Positions 32,348-33,211 of a stretch of 33,211 nt of DNA are shown here, piece after piece. The translations under genes were made by a program, and so were the position numbers. Under the pieces are notes generated by a model. That model worked only from the letters and a program-made list of their open reading frames with translations. It was not told where the DNA came from and did no database searches. The stretch is from Firmicutes bacterium UBA5473 (lineage in GTDB: Bacteria > Bacillota > DTU084), in NCBI GenBank assembly GCA_002427165.1, contig DIQB01000020.1, positions 1-33,211 on the forward strand, written 5' to 3'. Numbering within the stretch: position 1 is the stretch's first letter; every line of letters starts with the position of its first letter.

Positions 32348-33133
32348 GTGAATAATATTTTCCATAGGCAGAAAAGCCAAAAGGGCTTTACCATCATTGA
32401 GCTTTTAATTATAGTTGTGGTGCTGGGGATCCTTTTGGCTATTGTCCTGCCGCGCATGGGGACCTCAAAGGAGCAGGCAAAACTTGTCTCTTGCAGAAGT
32501 AATCTGAGGAACCTCCAATCTGCCCTTGCATTTTTTTATGCCAAGGAAGATTCCTATCCAGATGACTTAAATGCTCTTGATGTGCCTGGGAAGATGAAAC
32601 TTTGCCCAACAGGTGGCACATATATCTACACAATAGAAAATGGCTCCTACAAAATTGAGTGTAGACTCCATGGCCTGATTGCGCAGGAAGACGGTATAGA
32701 GGCGGCAAGCGGTGGTGGAGAGCTTCCAGATTATCCCCTCTGGGATCCTGCTGCCAGCTATAGAAGAGGCGAATATATAATCTATAACGGAAGAGTTTTC
32801 CAAGCTAGATACTATGCAGGTCCTAACCAAGTTCCAGGAGAGCTAACAAGTCCCTGGCAAGAGATCACAGATGAATGGCGGAATTTTAATGTCTATAGGG
32901 GAGATGACATTGTCATCTATGAGGGCAGGCAGTTTAAGGCAAGAAATTGGACTCAGAACGAAAAACCTGGTTTGTTGGAAAGCCCTTGGCAAGAATTAAC
33001 CGACCAGTGGCGGGGGTTCAATGTATATGAGGCTGGGGATGAGGTTTTTTATCGGGGACAAAAATATCGGGCTAAATGGTGGTCACAAAACTCCCAACCC
33101 GGCAGTTCCGATGCCTGGGAGCTAATCCACTAG
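32348..33133 (+). CDS. Type IV prepilin-like protein fused to three chitin-binding (CBM5/12-type) modules
   Basis: The 261-residue protein starts at GTG 32348. It has the prepilin peptidase site QKG/FTIIE (cut after Gly13, with the conserved Glu18 five residues on) and a hydrophobic helix to about residue 35. A short pseudopilin-like domain follows, with SNLRNLQSALAFFYAKEDSY and Cys86/Cys105. A Gly/Ser/Glu linker near 119-128 precedes three tandem modules of about 45 residues: 129-175, 177-219 and 221-260. Each has the ChtBD3 pattern; the cores are ARYYAGPNQVPG, ARNWTQNEKPG and AKWWSQNSQPG. The last is closest to the classic chitin-binding core. The protein would be displayed on pili or a secretion pseudopilus and bind chitin or another polysaccharide. 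A broken paralogue lies at 28033. Confidence 0.88.
   Translation: MNNIFHRQKSQKGFTIIELLIIVVVLGILLAIVLPRMGTSKEQAKLVSCRSNLRNLQSALAFFYAKEDSYPDDLNALDVPGKMKLCPTGGTYIYTIENGSYKIECRLHGLIAQEDGIEAASGGGELPDYPLWDPAASYRRGEYIIYNGRVFQARYYAGPNQVPGELTSPWQEITDEWRNFNVYRGDDIVIYEGRQFKARNWTQNEKPGLLESPWQELTDQWRGFNVYEAGDEVFYRGQKYRAKWWSQNSQPGSSDAWELIH
32732..33127 (+). repeat. Three tandem CBM5/12-type modules within the prepilin fusion gene
   Basis: The repeats lie at about 32732-32872, 32876-33004 and 33008-33127. The shared protein pattern is a Trp/Tyr-containing start, YxxGDxVxYxGxxFxAR, a two-aromatic core, PG and SPWQEL-like end. The DNA has diverged more than the protein, which implies old duplications under selection. 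Confidence 0.8.
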
Positions 33134-33211
33134 CCTGAACTGTACCTCCCACTTGAGCCAAGAACTTACTTCTTTTCCATTCACTACCTTCGGCTGCCAG
33201 GCATGATAGTT
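33122..33211 (-). CDS. C-terminal end of a minus-strand gene, TonB-like (5' end outside window)
   Basis: From the window edge the minus strand reads 29 codons without a stop: NYHAWQPKVVNGKEV, then SSWLKWEVQFRLVD, and TAG (33124-33122). The pattern WQPxxxNGKxVxxWxxxxVxFRL resembles the extreme C-terminus of TonB-family energy transducers (rwrFkPa..dGkpv..wv.vpv.FrL). The stop overlaps the last 12 bases of the convergent prepilin-CBM gene. With only 29 residues the family is uncertain, but overlap and composition support a real gene. Confidence 0.4.
   Translation of the reverse strand, partial: NYHAWQPKVVNGKEVSSWLKWEVQFRLVD

Noticed and set aside
32732..33127. Tandem repeats as a CRISPR or DNA-level repeat array
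   Set aside because: The periodicity is at protein level within one reading frame, with diverged DNA and no identical short repeats.

Overview
The window is the 3' part of rpoB followed by a nearly complete RNA polymerase and ribosomal-protein supercluster (about 1-24250), an energy-coupling factor (ECF) transporter operon (24325-26761), and an accessory region (26762-33211) that looks assembled from surface or spore proteins and gene remnants. Gene order (rpoB-rpoC-L7Ae-rpsL-rpsG-fusA-tuf, then the S10, spc and alpha operons, then ecfA-ecfA'-ecfT), the KOW-domain protein between map and infA, zinc-type S14, S4, L36 and L24, a four-cysteine adenylate kinase, strong purine-rich ribosome binding sites and heavy GTG/TTG start use all point to a Bacillota (Firmicutes) bacterium, probably a deep clostridial-type lineage. 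I cannot name a genus. A TonB-like C-terminus at the right edge would hint at a diderm member, but that is weak.

Region 1 (1-9021): the RpoB C-terminus with a long acidic tail, RpoC, then a near-consensus sigma-A promoter and an L7Ae-type gene broken by an in-frame TGA and a one-base frameshift. rpsL, rpsG, fusA and tuf follow. EF-Tu carries an unusual CxCxxCxxC cluster in its G domain.

Region 2 (9022-24310): a nested hairpin precedes rpsJ. Then rplC-rplD-rplW-rplB-rpsS-rplV-rpsC-rplP-rpmC-rpsQ-rplN-rplX-rplE-rpsZ-rpsH-rplF-rplR-rpsE-rpmD-rplO-secY-adk-map-KOW-infA-rpmJ-rpsM-rpsK-rpsD-rpoA-rplQ run on the + strand with short gaps or overlaps, ending in a hairpin-plus-T-run terminator. Many of these genes start with GTG or TTG, and many use G-run (GGGGG) Shine-Dalgarno sequences.

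Region 3 (24325-26761): the two ECF ATPases and the membrane coupling protein EcfT, overlapping and presumably co-translated. No substrate-binding S component is encoded here, as expected for a shared group II module. The usual downstream truA-rplM-rpsI genes do not follow.

Region 4 (26762-33211): about 440 bp of degenerate sequence; a minus-strand secreted protein with two LysM repeats and a CAP domain; a frameshifted type IV prepilin-like pseudogene; a 1122-residue minus-strand multicopper oxidase with two C-terminal fibronectin III domains and no signal peptide; a probable TnpB C-terminal remnant; an intact prepilin-like protein fused to three tandem chitin-binding (CBM5/12-type) modules; and, at the edge, the end of a minus-strand gene resembling a TonB C-terminus. 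The prepilin-CBM fusion next to a leaderless multicopper oxidase and a broken prepilin paralogue is the most novel-looking part.
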